NCBI GenBank assembly: GCA_946187935.1
Contig: CAMHSJ010000010.1
Coordinates: 1 to 64,000 of the forward strand
Origin: an uncultured Clostridia bacterium
GTDB lineage: Bacteria; Bacillota; Clostridia; Saccharofermentanales; Saccharofermentanaceae
Length of the DNA stretch: 64,000 nt
Direction: 5' to 3'
In this document: positions 16,998 to 25,744 of the stretch, piece after piece
Layout of the letters: every line of letters starts with the position of its first letter
How positions within the stretch are numbered: position 1 is the stretch's first letter
Translations under genes and position numbers: made by a program
The notes under the pieces: generated by a model
The model's input: only the letters and a program-made list of their open reading frames with translations
What the model was told of the DNA's origin: nothing
The model's database searches: none

Positions 16998-18382
16998 TTG
17001 CCATCTCCTATTCCTTCGATCTTGCGGCAGCGCTCTCTTATGATGTTCTTGCAGTCATCCACGAGATCAAAAGCATCTATGCCGCAGAAGATATAGACAT
17101 CGTCTCCTGATCTGAGCTCAAATTCCCTTGCTGCCCTTCTCTCGTCGATGTCACAGTGGATCTTCTCCTCGGGAACTCCCGCATAGAGAAGTCTCAGCTT
17201 AAAGTCCAACGCCCTCGGACCCGTGCAGACGCACATATCTATGAGAGGATCGTTCATCATCTCGAAGTCGCAGTCATACATCCAGCAGGTGTTCTCGGAC
17301 CAGTCCCTCTTATCCGTATAGCAGGATATAAGAAGGAACAGCCTCTTGTGACCGGGAAGAGTCCTAACGTAATCCGTCGCCCTGGTAACGGCAAGGGCGT
17401 TCATCTCCTTAGCCAGCTGCTGGGTGACAGACATGGTGCCTATCTTCTCCCTCGAGAATCTTGACTTCGGAACTTCTATCTTCTGCATCATGGCCACAAG
17501 CTCACTTACAGGAGTGCCAAGCTCTCTGAACAGAGCTGCGACCATTACGGCATTATAGATATTGAAGATACTGTCATTAGGGATGTGATAAGTGCCCGTT
17601 CCCTCTTTGTCCGTGATCTGCACGGTCATGTTCTCAAAGTCTATATCGTGGCCTGAGTAATCGTAATCAAAAGACTTGAAATCGCAGTCCGGGCAGTGTG
17701 CCTTGCCGATGTGGTGATATCTTCTGTAATCGTAGACCAGCTTACTGCCGCACTTGGGGCAGATCCTCATGTCGTTAATGAGGTTCTCGCATTCGATGAC
17801 ATCGGTCGGGAGCTTCTCGATGCCGCAGCATACTCTCTCATTACCGGGTGCTACCCTGCTCGAGATAAGGTCATCTGCATTGACTATGAGCTTGCTCGAG
17901 GACGGTATGTTCTGAGTCAGGATCCATGCGATGTAGTCCGGGTGAGCGTTGCGCATGATAGAGTCCCTGAACAGATTGGTGATTACTATATAGTCAGGCT
18001 TAACATGCGGGAACACCCTTGGGGCAGATCTCTCATCAAGCTCTATAACGGCGATGGAAGCCTTGGACTTGCCGCTCAGCCCGGCGCCTTCAAGAAGACA
18101 TGAACATATGCCCTCTTCGAGGTTCGAGCCGTATCTGTTGCCTATGACCTTTTTGCCCTGTGCGGCAAATGCATCGCATATCATGTTGGAACAGGTGGTC
18201 TTGCCGTTTGTGCCCGTTACGCATATTATCAGTTCCGGCTTGCCTATCCGTGACAGAAAATCAGGACATATCTTAACCGCCAGCTTGCCCGGGAAATTAG
18301 TCCCGTTATGCTTTGTTATCCTTAATGCCAGGATGGAGAGCTTCGCCATCCAGAGCGCTGTGTAAAACTTAAACTTACCCAA
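16994..18382 (-). CDS. murT: Lipid II isoglutaminyl synthase, Mur-ligase subunit MurT
   Basis: Cytoplasmic Mur-ligase-fold enzyme of 462 residues. The ATP-binding loop is CVTGTNGKTTCSNM. A four-Cys zinc ribbon characteristic of MurT lies at about 208-232 (CPKCGSK ... CPDCDF), and the DUF1727-type C-terminal domain ends the protein. With GatD it converts the alpha-carboxyl of D-iso-glutamate to D-isoglutamine in peptidoglycan precursors, which affects crosslinking and lysozyme and beta-lactam tolerance. The two genes overlap by 4 nt. Confidence 0.93.
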   Translation of the reverse strand: MGKFKFYTALWMAKLSILALRITKHNGTNFPGKLAVKICPDFLSRIGKPELIICVTGTNGKTTCSNMICDAFAAQGKKVIGNRYGSNLEEGICSCLLEGAGLSGKSKASIAVIELDERSAPRVFPHVKPDYIVITNLFRDSIMRNAHPDYIAWILTQNIPSSSKLIVNADDLISSRVAPGNERVCCGIEKLPTDVIECENLINDMRICPKCGSKLVYDYRRYHHIGKAHCPDCDFKSFDYDYSGHDIDFENMTVQITDKEGTGTYHIPNDSIFNIYNAVMVAALFRELGTPVSELVAMMQKIEVPKSRFSREKIGTMSVTQQLAKEMNALAVTRATDYVRTLPGHKRLFLLISCYTDKRDWSENTCWMYDCDFEMMNDPLIDMCVCTGPRALDFKLRLLYAGVPEEKIHCDIDERRAAREFELRSGDDVYIFCGIDAFDLVDDCKNIIRERCRKIEGIGDGK

Positions 18383-18464
18383 TTATTCGCCTCCGAAATA
18401 TAACAGGTTCATTATACTAAATAAACTCTGTTTTGCACGAGGCTCTTTGCCGGATAATTGTGAT

Positions 18465-18923
18465 TTACAGATCCAACGCCATGCAAACGGCGCCTTCCAA
18501 TTTGTCATATGGAGGGTAATTTCCGATAAGCATGTATCCTCTGCTCTCATACAGACCAACAGCATCTTTCATGATGGGTCTAGTTTGAAGGATCGCTCTT
18601 TTATAGCCCAGCTGTCTTGCTTTATCTTCTATCTGATCCATCAGCTGAGTTGCAATGTGTTTTCCCCTGCACTCAGGCTCTACCCAGACACGTTTGATCT
18701 CAACATCCTGATCGGAATACCTTTTGAGACCTGCACATCCGACTGCTTTATCATCAACATAAGCTATAAGCACATCAGAAATGCTTTCGGACAGATTGTA
18801 TGGAATGAAACCCGCTCTGTTCTTTTTGCCGCCTACGATCCTGCTGTAGTATTCTTCGGTTTTAATATAGAACTGTTCGAAAACCTTATCGTCACCTTTT
18901 GTCCATCTATATTCAATGTTCAT
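18465..18923 (-). CDS. GNAT-family N-acetyltransferase
   Basis: Cytoplasmic acetyltransferase of 152 residues. The acetyl-CoA loop is at about 88-100 (VWVEPECRGKHIATQL) and motif B is in GLYESRGYMLIGNYPP. The substrate is unknown. It overlaps the upstream gamma-glutamyl hydrolase gene by 4 nt (ATGA), so the two are translationally coupled. Confidence 0.88.
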   Translation of the reverse strand: MNIEYRWTKGDDKVFEQFYIKTEEYYSRIVGGKKNRAGFIPYNLSESISDVLIAYVDDKAVGCAGLKRYSDQDVEIKRVWVEPECRGKHIATQLMDQIEDKARQLGYKRAILQTRPIMKDAVGLYESRGYMLIGNYPPYDKLEGAVCMALDL

Positions 18924-19621
18924 ATAGCTGCCTTCACAAATACATTGAAAATCTTTTGACTGTTTGAATCCGTCTTATAGGAGAATTCAGGATGCCACTG
19001 AACCGCCCATAAGAATCTATGTTCCGGCATACAAATTGCTTCTGTCAGTCCATCCGGAGATACAGCCATTACGCTCAGACCGGGCGCAAGATCTTTAATT
19101 GCCTGATGGTGATAGCTGTTGACTGATATCTCTTCAGCTTTAAGACAATCATAAAGAGGAGAATCTCTTACTATTGTTACTTTATGAACAGGAACATCAT
19201 ACGGAGGACTCTGGTGATGCTCAATTTCAGAAGGATGCTGTGTCGGAATATCCTGATAAAGCGTCCCGCCAAGAACGGCGTTTATAAATTGAATCCCTCT
19301 GCATATCCCAAGCACCGGCTTATCTGAATTAATCGCACTTTCGAGAATAACAGATTCCATCTCGTCGCGTTCTTTGCAACAAATAACAGATTGCGAAATT
19401 GGTTTTTCGTGATAGATCTCCGGCGAAACATCGTGTCCGCCGGTAAAAAGATAACCATCACACATCCCGATAATCTGAGACAGATCATCTTTATCTGTCG
19501 TCATAGGAAGTATTATCGGCACTCCTCCGGCATGTTTTATTCCTTCAAGGTATCCGGGCAACATCCAGATACTGTTCTTATCATCATCCCATAAAGGCAT
19601 AACTCCAATTACAGGTTTCAT
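18920..19621 (-). CDS. Gamma-glutamyl-gamma-aminobutyrate hydrolase (PuuD-like)
   Basis: Class I glutamine amidotransferase-fold hydrolase of about 233 residues. The nucleophile Cys is in KPVLGICRGIQFINAV, the catalytic His in LWAVQWHPEFSY, and the oxyanion region in GYLFTGGHDVSPE. Relatives cleave gamma-glutamyl amides in polyamine breakdown. I start at the ATG at 19621 (AAGGA upstream) rather than 19684, because the extra 21 codons run through a terminator hairpin and T tract. It is coupled to the downstream GNAT gene. Confidence 0.88.
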   Translation of the reverse strand: MKPVIGVMPLWDDDKNSIWMLPGYLEGIKHAGGVPIILPMTTDKDDLSQIIGMCDGYLFTGGHDVSPEIYHEKPISQSVICCKERDEMESVILESAINSDKPVLGICRGIQFINAVLGGTLYQDIPTQHPSEIEHHQSPPYDVPVHKVTIVRDSPLYDCLKAEEISVNSYHHQAIKDLAPGLSVMAVSPDGLTEAICMPEHRFLWAVQWHPEFSYKTDSNSQKIFNVFVKAAI

Positions 19622-19641
19622 ATCTTTCACATCCTTAAGAT

Positions 19642-19682
19642 AAAAAAAGCAGACAACGACACCGCAAGGCGTCATTGTCTGC
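19642..19682 (-). terminator. Intrinsic terminator or attenuator ahead of the PuuD-like gene
   Basis: On the minus strand a 15-bp stem (two G-U pairs) at 19649-19682 with a TTGC loop is followed at once by seven T residues (19642-19648). It lies between a TATAAT-bearing promoter and the PuuD-like start codon, beginning only a few bases after the predicted transcript start. It could also simply end transcription coming from the NUDIX-GNAT gene. Confidence 0.8.
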
Positions 19683-19692
19683 ATACAGGTGC

Positions 19693-19722
19693 ATTATAGT
19701 CTAAATCCTGCTTTTTAAGCAA
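19693..19722 (-). promoter_or_regulatory. Promoter for the PuuD-like gene
   Basis: Reading left: TTGCTT (complement at 19717-19722), an 18-bp spacer and a perfect TATAAT (complement at 19693-19698). The start of transcription near 19686 places the terminator hairpin at the very 5' end of the message. Confidence 0.6.
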
Positions 19723-19873
19723 GCATATTAAAACAAAAGTGACAAAGCATGCGCTCTGTCAGTTTCAATTATATACTATGCCTTGTCGGCATTTTGCGAT
19801 TTTTCTGCCTGATCTACTTCTGCATTGAAAACATTCGTCCCGCTTACCTTATTTATATTGAAACTGCTGTTTC

Positions 19874-20830
19874 TTACCGTTCCATCAACACTCTGTATTC
19901 GGCGGTGCCTTCTTCAAGCTTTCTGTTACCGGTAATATGAAATCCGTGAGATTCATAAAACCTTATTGCGTTCGTGTTCTTTTCCAATACCCACAAACAG
20001 TTAACATCATGTTTCTCTTTGGCAAATTCAATTAACTGCGCGCCTATGCCCTGATGCTGGAAGAAATGATCGACATATAACTCAACCACTTCCTTATCCG
20101 TTATCCGGATAAGTCCCTTGACAATGCCTTCAGATTTATAGACCCAGATATCTTTAAGGATCTCCGGATCAGAATACTCTTCAGCGACGGGGAGCACCCG
20201 GATCTCTCCAAATGAAACAGCATCATCTTGAAAGATGGAGCGGTAGTTCATTCTCTTAACAAAGACCAGGATCTCGGCTATACGGGAAATATCTTCAGCC
20301 GAAGCCTTTCTTATCAAACCTGTCTCCTGATCATCCCCTGAGATCATTGTTTTTGCTGATCCTTGCTGTTTATTCATCTTTTCAAGATATTCTTTAACCT
20401 TTTCTATAACTATGACTGTACCCGGCGACAGGTTATCAGGCAGATCACCTATCGGAAAAAACGCCTGCTCGATAACTTCTTCTTCCTGAATCTTCATCTC
20501 ACCTGAATAGTCAAAACAGATGTAGATCAAAACGGCAAAATACACCTTATCCTGATTAGGATATTCGTAGTAAGTATTCTTGCCGGACCTGATCATCAAA
20601 AGCTTAAGATCACCTAACAAAAGACCGGTTTCTTCCCGGACTTCTCTTCTGGCACACTCTTCAAAACTCTCAGCAAGCTCCATCGATCCTGCAGGATAGG
20701 CCCAGTATCCGTTGTCGGCACGCCTGCCCAAAAGGATCTCATTCTTCTCGTTTATAACGGCCACGCCCGCACCCGTAAGAATGATCGGATCATGACCCAG
20801 TTTCTTTCTGATGTCTGAAATATATCCCAT
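19874..20830 (-). CDS. NUDIX hydrolase-GNAT acetyltransferase fusion
   Basis: Two-domain cytoplasmic enzyme of 318 residues. The NUDIX domain spans about 15-150, with the box seen as AGSMELAESFEECARREVREETGL. A linker at about 155-172 leads to a GNAT domain at about 173-318, with the acetyl-CoA loop in DHFFQHQGIGAQLIEFAKEK and motif B in FYESHGFHITG. Both catalytic signatures look intact. The fusion may couple breakdown of a nucleotide-linked substrate to acetylation of a related compound; the substrate is unknown. Downstream spacer 19742-19866 contains inverted repeats but no gene. Confidence 0.88.
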   Translation of the reverse strand: MGYISDIRKKLGHDPIILTGAGVAVINEKNEILLGRRADNGYWAYPAGSMELAESFEECARREVREETGLLLGDLKLLMIRSGKNTYYEYPNQDKVYFAVLIYICFDYSGEMKIQEEEVIEQAFFPIGDLPDNLSPGTVIVIEKVKEYLEKMNKQQGSAKTMISGDDQETGLIRKASAEDISRIAEILVFVKRMNYRSIFQDDAVSFGEIRVLPVAEEYSDPEILKDIWVYKSEGIVKGLIRITDKEVVELYVDHFFQHQGIGAQLIEFAKEKHDVNCLWVLEKNTNAIRFYESHGFHITGNRKLEEGTAEYRVLMER

Positions 20831-20965
20831 TTAGATTTCCTCTCCAAACCTGAATCTACTTACAATACATACAAACAGTTACTTGTGACAGTTTAAGACC
20901 TTTTTTCTTATCATAGCAATCACCTCGTGTGCTTCACAAAAATAAGATCGCCACGCTCATCATTA

Positions 20966-21394
20966 TTAGATCTGATCTTCCGGTACCAGCCACTGATTCA
21001 TACCGGCACCCGCTTCTTCATTCGGGCGTTCAACGAATCCGAGTTTTGCATAGAAAGGCTCTTTGCCCTTAGCGGAATTGAGGTTCAGATTCACAATATA
21101 GCCGGGCTTCATATCATCCCTGATCCTTTGGATCACAGCTTCGACCAGTTTCTTACCTATCCCCTGCCCCTGATATTCCGGAGCAACGATAAGATCCGAC
21201 AGGAAAGCAACATATCCGCCGTCCCAGGACAGTCTCACAACGCCGACAGCTCTTTGACCGTCTCTTGCGCAAAGGACCATATAAGCGTTTTCTACGCAAT
21301 TCTTTGCTTCCCCGAGCGGGAAAAGCCTCCATCCGACCGTTTTGCGCAATTCCAGATATTCTTCAGGAGAAATATAGTCGCCGTATCTGATCAT
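20966..21394 (-). CDS. GNAT-family N-acetyltransferase
   Basis: Cytoplasmic acetyltransferase of 142 residues. The acetyl-CoA loop is in VAPEYQGQGIGKKLVEAV and motif B in FYAKLGFVERPNEEAGAGM. I start at the internal Met (21394), with AGAGG 5 nt upstream, because the longer form would overlap the upstream lipoprotein stop. The substrate is unknown. It lies last in a small minus-strand cluster (22574 to 20966). Confidence 0.85.
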   Translation of the reverse strand: MIRYGDYISPEEYLELRKTVGWRLFPLGEAKNCVENAYMVLCARDGQRAVGVVRLSWDGGYVAFLSDLIVAPEYQGQGIGKKLVEAVIQRIRDDMKPGYIVNLNLNSAKGKEPFYAKLGFVERPNEEAGAGMNQWLVPEDQI

Positions 21395-21410
21395 AATAAC
21401 CTCTTGCCTT

Positions 21411-21875
21411 TTACTGGCCTGCTCTAAAAGAATAAATATTGCTGTCATCGATCCTGCTGACTATAGTTATGCTGTCGCCATCAGATCCCAACCCCGGGAT
21501 CGTCAGTACTCCTTGTAATTCTTGATCTGAGACCACATAGCCTTCTATCTGCTGAAAGATCGAATCAGTAACAACTATAACCATCTGATCTGAAGTAAGA
21601 TACACATGATACTCTTGAACAGTATCGTATTTTTCGATCGATTCATTAAGATCGCTGCCGGATGGCGCTGATCTCCCTATATCAGTCATGCTGATCGATA
21701 AAGGTTTTTCTGTATTCTCATTTGAATAATTCCCGTTTACGATCTGTGCTATATCCGAAACGATATCAATACATTTTTCTTCCGATGGTTTATATCTGCA
21801 GGATGCCGGCAACAGACCTATGCACAGGCAAAATATCACTATCTGCAGTTTACTAAACACTTTTGTTTTACTCAT
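21411..21875 (-). CDS. Putative lipoprotein of unknown function
   Basis: Not recognised. About 154 residues with an N-terminal signal sequence ending in a lipobox (LLPASC). The mature part is acidic and predicted to be alpha/beta, with no known motif. The start is set at 21875, where TGAGG lies 6 nt upstream, giving an 8-nt overlap with the upstream gene. It is translated in a row with the 21868-22356 gene and the downstream GNAT gene. Confidence 0.72.
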   Translation of the reverse strand: MSKTKVFSKLQIVIFCLCIGLLPASCRYKPSEEKCIDIVSDIAQIVNGNYSNENTEKPLSISMTDIGRSAPSGSDLNESIEKYDTVQEYHVYLTSDQMVIVVTDSIFQQIEGYVVSDQELQGVLTIPGLGSDGDSITIVSRIDDSNIYSFRAGQ

Positions 21876-22356
21876 CTTTAACCTCAGGATCACTCTCTGC
21901 TTTGGATGTATGATTCTTCATAAGATACTCAGTCAGAGCCTCCCTGGCAGGATCATATCTTGATATGCCTTCTGAAACCAATTCAAAATTCTCACTAAGC
22001 AGATCAAACTCATACCATTCGGTTTCCTTGCGATAGAAAGCACCCAGACATGCAGCAATATCACTAGGCAGCATTTTGTTATTAACAAGCTGATCGTAAA
22101 AGAAATCGATGATCCTGTTCTTAACATCATCCTTATTAATAGATTTAGCGTTAACAAATGAAAGATAAAGTGTACGCTGCAGCTCGTTTTTATCTCTTAT
22201 AGTGTTGTAAAGATCAAATACCAGGCTGCTTACTTCCTCATCCGAATCAAAACAGCCGGCTAAATAGTTCCCGAGTTCGTCTTTAAATCCGAGAGAAACC
22301 ATCAGCCAGAAATAATAGCGTTCTTCTATTGATAAGTCTTTTATCTTGCTTTCCAT
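21868..22356 (-). CDS. Helical protein of unknown function
   Basis: Not recognised. Cytoplasmic, 162 residues, acidic and largely helical (YYFWLMVSLGFKDELGNYL; a second helix group at 80-110). Size and composition are like immunity or antitoxin-type proteins, but no toxin gene is adjacent, so that is only a suggestion. It overlaps the downstream lipoprotein gene. Confidence 0.65.
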   Translation of the reverse strand: MESKIKDLSIEERYYFWLMVSLGFKDELGNYLAGCFDSDEEVSSLVFDLYNTIRDKNELQRTLYLSFVNAKSINKDDVKNRIIDFFYDQLVNNKMLPSDIAACLGAFYRKETEWYEFDLLSENFELVSEGISRYDPAREALTEYLMKNHTSKAESDPEVKDE

Positions 22357-22379
22357 ATTGATATAAGGCTCTGCTGATC

Positions 22380-22574
22380 CTATTGATCCTTATTATTCAA
22401 ATAATCAGATCTTCTGCCGTCCCAATAACACAACACGCATCTTCCGTTCTCGAATACATGGCTGCAATTAGGATAACCGTATAAGGCATGAGCACATTCA
22501 GGACAGAGGCTCTTCATTAACGAAGAACCGGAGTAATACTCACTTCCGCACTCATCACAATTTGAAATCTTCAT
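22380..22574 (-). CDS. Small zinc-ribbon protein
   Basis: Short cytoplasmic protein of about 64 residues carrying Cys pairs CDEC, CPEC and CVLC plus a Cys in YPNCSH, enough to bind one or two zinc ions. The start is put at the second Met (22574); the ribosome site is weak. It is the first gene of the small cluster that includes the helical protein and lipoprotein. No function is recognised. Confidence 0.6.
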   Translation of the reverse strand: MKISNCDECGSEYYSGSSLMKSLCPECAHALYGYPNCSHVFENGRCVLCYWDGRRSDYLNNKDQ

Positions 22575-22780
22575 ATACCTGATTATCCAAGCCTGCACCG
22601 GTTAATGACATTATACCCTGTTATCAAAAAACTGTTTACAAATCCGCATCTAAAGTTTATAATCCGCTCATGATGAATATCTGGTCTACAAGCTTTAACT
22701 TTTGGTTTTTTGCCTTTACGTAAAGACAATTTACTTTTCACTGCTTGTAGATAAAAACTAACGATAATAAATACATTATT

Positions 22781-22808
22781 GAGCCCTGCAGTGAAAGCTG
22801 CGGGGCTC
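22781..22808 (+). promoter_or_regulatory. Leader hairpin ahead of pheA
   Basis: An 11-bp stem (GAGCCCTGCAG with CTGCGGGGCTC, one G-U pair) and a 6-nt loop, placed 9 nt before the AGGAGG of pheA (22818-22823). It is followed by only a weak T-rich stretch. It could be an attenuator or a stabilising 5' hairpin. I could not find a T-box or a Phe-rich leader peptide in the 250-bp spacer. Confidence 0.5.
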
Positions 22809-22828
22809 ATTTACTTGAGGAGGACATT

Positions 22829-23959
22829 ATGACACAGAAAGAATCGACTAAGAGGATCGAAGAGATCGACCAGCAGATCGCAGACCTGGTCGAGGAGAGA
22901 TTAGGCATCAGCAAGATCGCTGACGAGAACCTGACCAAGTCTGAGATAGCGCTCAAGTGCAGAAGATACGAGAGAGATTTCTTATCTTCCCTGGCCAGCA
23001 AGCACAAGCCTTACGACAACTACGAGAGAGTCCTCTTCTCAACACTGTTCAGCCTCAACCATTCTTATAAGAACACAGATTACGGTGCCAACACCGAGCT
23101 TGCGGAGAAGATAGCCCACGCGTTGGAGATCACTCCCAAGGAATTCCCCCAGTCCGCCATGGTAGCCTGTCAGGGCATCGAAGGCGCTTATTCGCAGATA
23201 ACCGCAGACAAGATATTCAAGAGTGCCAACATAATGTACTTCAGGACATTCGACGGCGTTTTCCAGGCTGTTGAATCCGGTCTTTGTAGTTACGGCATCC
23301 TCCCCATCGAAAACTCCTCATACGGCTCAGTCACACAGGTATACGACCTGATGCTCGGCCATAATTTTCATATAGTTAAGGACTATAAGCTCAGGATCAC
23401 TCACAGACTCCTGGCCAAACCAGGCACAAAGTTCGAAGACATCAAGGAAGTCTACTCCCACAGCCAGGCGATCGGCCAGTGCTCACGCTTCCTCAAGGAA
23501 AACAGCAGCATCAAGGTCACCATAGTCGAGAATACCGCTGTTGCCGCAAGGACAGTCGCAGATTCAGACAGGACTGACGTTGCTGCGATCTCATCACCTG
23601 ACTGCGCTGCACTCTACGGCCTGGAAACAGTAAGAAGCGACATCCAGAATACTGACAATAACTACACAAGGTTCATCTGCATCTCCAAGGATCTGCAGAT
23701 CTTCCCCGGCGCTTCCAAGACATCCATCATCATGGCCCTGGGTCACACACCGGGAGCTCTGGCTGACACCCTTGCCAAGTTCTCATCACTTGGCCTAAAC
23801 CTCACCAAGATCGAGTCCAGGCCTGTCGCAGGTTCAGACTTCGAGTTCATGTTCTATTTGGACTTCGAAGCGCAGGTCTACTCCAAGGAAGTCGTAAACC
23901 TCCTCTGCCAGTTAGACTCTGAACCTACAGAATTCGCATATCTGGGAACATATATCTGA
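22829..23959 (+). CDS. pheA: Bifunctional chorismate mutase / prephenate dehydratase
   Basis: Enzyme of phenylalanine synthesis, 376 residues. The chorismate mutase (AroQ) domain is at about 1-90 (RIEEIDQQIADLVEERLGISKIADE), prephenate dehydratase at about 108-290 (CQGIEGAYSQ, GILPIENSSYGSV, and the catalytic TRF in NNYTRFICIS), and a C-terminal ACT domain with the Phe-binding ESRP motif (LTKIESRPV). Feedback inhibition by Phe is expected. A strong GAGGAGG site precedes it and a hairpin lies upstream. Confidence 0.95.
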   Translation: MTQKESTKRIEEIDQQIADLVEERLGISKIADENLTKSEIALKCRRYERDFLSSLASKHKPYDNYERVLFSTLFSLNHSYKNTDYGANTELAEKIAHALEITPKEFPQSAMVACQGIEGAYSQITADKIFKSANIMYFRTFDGVFQAVESGLCSYGILPIENSSYGSVTQVYDLMLGHNFHIVKDYKLRITHRLLAKPGTKFEDIKEVYSHSQAIGQCSRFLKENSSIKVTIVENTAVAARTVADSDRTDVAAISSPDCAALYGLETVRSDIQNTDNNYTRFICISKDLQIFPGASKTSIIMALGHTPGALADTLAKFSSLGLNLTKIESRPVAGSDFEFMFYLDFEAQVYSKEVVNLLCQLDSEPTEFAYLGTYI

Positions 23960-24036
23960 TCTGATAAGAGTCCCTGTTCAGGCTTCTTAAGAAAGATATA
24001 GTATAATAAGCCATTATAAAAACGTGGAGTAATACT

Positions 24037-25731
24037 ATGCGCATATCTATTCTTAAAAAAGCGATGACAGGCCTTTTGGCATCAGCTGTCATCATCGGTT
24101 CAACACTGGCCCTTTTGCCCCGGAAGGAAGCTTCTGCTTCTTCTCTTTTCGAGCTGTCGGGAACGGCTCATATCCAGGATACCGGTAACGTCACCGCAGA
24201 GCAGGACGGCTCAGGTCTTCTTAAGCTCGGCACGAGAGGCCAGTCCAAAAGGCTTGAAGCCATAACCATAAACCTCGTAAACAATTCCGGGGTATCAGGT
24301 TCGCTCGAATACAGAGTGCATGTTCAGGACATCGGCTGGATGGACTGGACACCGGCAGGATCAAAGGCCGGCACCGAGGGACAGGCAAAGCGCCTTGAAG
24401 GCATCGAGATCAGACTGACCGGCGATCTTGCAAGCTGTTATGCAGTAGAGTACTCAGCACATATTCAGAACTACGGCGATAACCAGGGTGCAGTCTGCGA
24501 CGGCGCATTGGCAGGCACGACCGGAGAATCCAAGCGCGTGGAAGAGATCCGCATCAAGATAGTCGAAAGAACATCCTATACTTCCATGGGCATCAAATAC
24601 CGCACACATATCCAGGACCAGGGCTGGGAGAATACCTGGGCTGAAGATGGCAGTCAGTCAGGCACGACAGGAAAGTCCAGAAGGCTTGAGGCGATCTCCA
24701 TAACACTTACAGGAGCTCAGTATCAGGGCGGAATCAAATACAAGACACATATACAGGATTACGGCTGGCAGACAGATGTGGCCAATGGTGAGATGAGCGG
24801 CACACAGGGCAAGTCCAAGAGACTTGAAGCCATCACCATTGAGCTGACAGGAGATGTCGCTGAGCATTACGACGTCTACTACCGCGTACACGTCCAGGAC
24901 ATCGGCTGGATGAACTGGGCCAAGAACGGTGAGAAGTCAGGAACTTCAGGCGGCGGCAAGAGACTTGAATCCATTCAGATAGTGCTCGTTGCCAAAGGCA
25001 CAGGCAATCCCGGAAATGTATCAGGCATAGCGGGCAACTATTCCGAAGCTTTTAAAGAACTCCTTCCAAACAGGTATCAGTTCTTCGATTTCAGGGCCAG
25101 GTACAGAACCAACGGCGCACTGGTCGGCATGGATGTTTCTGCATATCAGGGCAATGTCGACTGGAAGGCAGTAAAGAATGCGGGTGTCGACTTCGTCATC
25201 CTGCGTCTTGCAAGATGTTCATCAACAACACAGGTAATGGCATTCGACACATATTTCCTTAAGAACTATCAGGCCGCCAAGGACGCAGGTCTTCTTGTCG
25301 GAGCTTACTACTACTGCACCAGAGGCGACTCAGATTCCGTCATAGCTGATACAAATGCGATCTGTGACTTCCTTGAGCAGAACAACATCACTCTCGACTT
25401 CCCTGTTGGATTTGACTGGGAGGAATACGAGAAGATGCAGCAGTGGGGCATCCCCGATACCAATGCGCTCAATGCTCTCTGGAAGACCTTTATCGATACT
25501 ATGGCAGGCCGCGGCTACGATGTAATGATCTACTCCAGCAAATGGTATTTGGAGCACTACTGGAACACCTACGACAAGATGGTCTGGGTAGCCAACTGGG
25601 TACCTCAGACTACATACAGGGGTGAATACCACCTCTGGCAGGTAACATCCACAGGTGAGTGCGACGGCATCAAGGGCATCGTTGACCTCGACATCTACTA
25701 TCCGATGGGCCACAAGGCATATACGGGGTGA
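24037..25731 (+). CDS. Secreted GH25 lysozyme with ChW repeats
   Basis: Exported muramidase of 564 residues. A signal peptide covers about 1-35 (ending near SASS). Residues about 40-325 hold six ChW-type repeats of about 47 residues (HVQDIGWMDW ... GTEGQAKRLEGIEI), thought to bind the cell surface. The GH25 domain covers about 363-560; catalytic residues are Asp366 (GMDVSAYQG), Asp460 and Glu462 (GFDWEE). It cleaves the MurNAc-GlcNAc bond of peptidoglycan. A TATAAT box at 24002-24007 and GGAG 7 nt before the ATG are present. Role could be cell-wall turnover or attack on competitors. Confidence 0.93.
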   Translation: MRISILKKAMTGLLASAVIIGSTLALLPRKEASASSLFELSGTAHIQDTGNVTAEQDGSGLLKLGTRGQSKRLEAITINLVNNSGVSGSLEYRVHVQDIGWMDWTPAGSKAGTEGQAKRLEGIEIRLTGDLASCYAVEYSAHIQNYGDNQGAVCDGALAGTTGESKRVEEIRIKIVERTSYTSMGIKYRTHIQDQGWENTWAEDGSQSGTTGKSRRLEAISITLTGAQYQGGIKYKTHIQDYGWQTDVANGEMSGTQGKSKRLEAITIELTGDVAEHYDVYYRVHVQDIGWMNWAKNGEKSGTSGGGKRLESIQIVLVAKGTGNPGNVSGIAGNYSEAFKELLPNRYQFFDFRARYRTNGALVGMDVSAYQGNVDWKAVKNAGVDFVILRLARCSSTTQVMAFDTYFLKNYQAAKDAGLLVGAYYYCTRGDSDSVIADTNAICDFLEQNNITLDFPVGFDWEEYEKMQQWGIPDTNALNALWKTFIDTMAGRGYDVMIYSSKWYLEHYWNTYDKMVWVANWVPQTTYRGEYHLWQVTSTGECDGIKGIVDLDIYYPMGHKAYTG

Positions 25732-25744
25732 AATAGCTGCTATT

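Noticed and set aside
19622..19684. N-terminal extension of the PuuD-like protein
   Set aside because: The 21 codons fall in a terminator hairpin and its T tract; a ribosome site precedes the later ATG at 19621, which also matches the family start.
20879..20914. Eleven-codon ORF (MIRKKVLNCHK) with GAGGTGAT upstream, minus strand, before the NUDIX-GNAT gene
   Set aside because: Too short to support without conservation, and no attenuator hairpin follows it.
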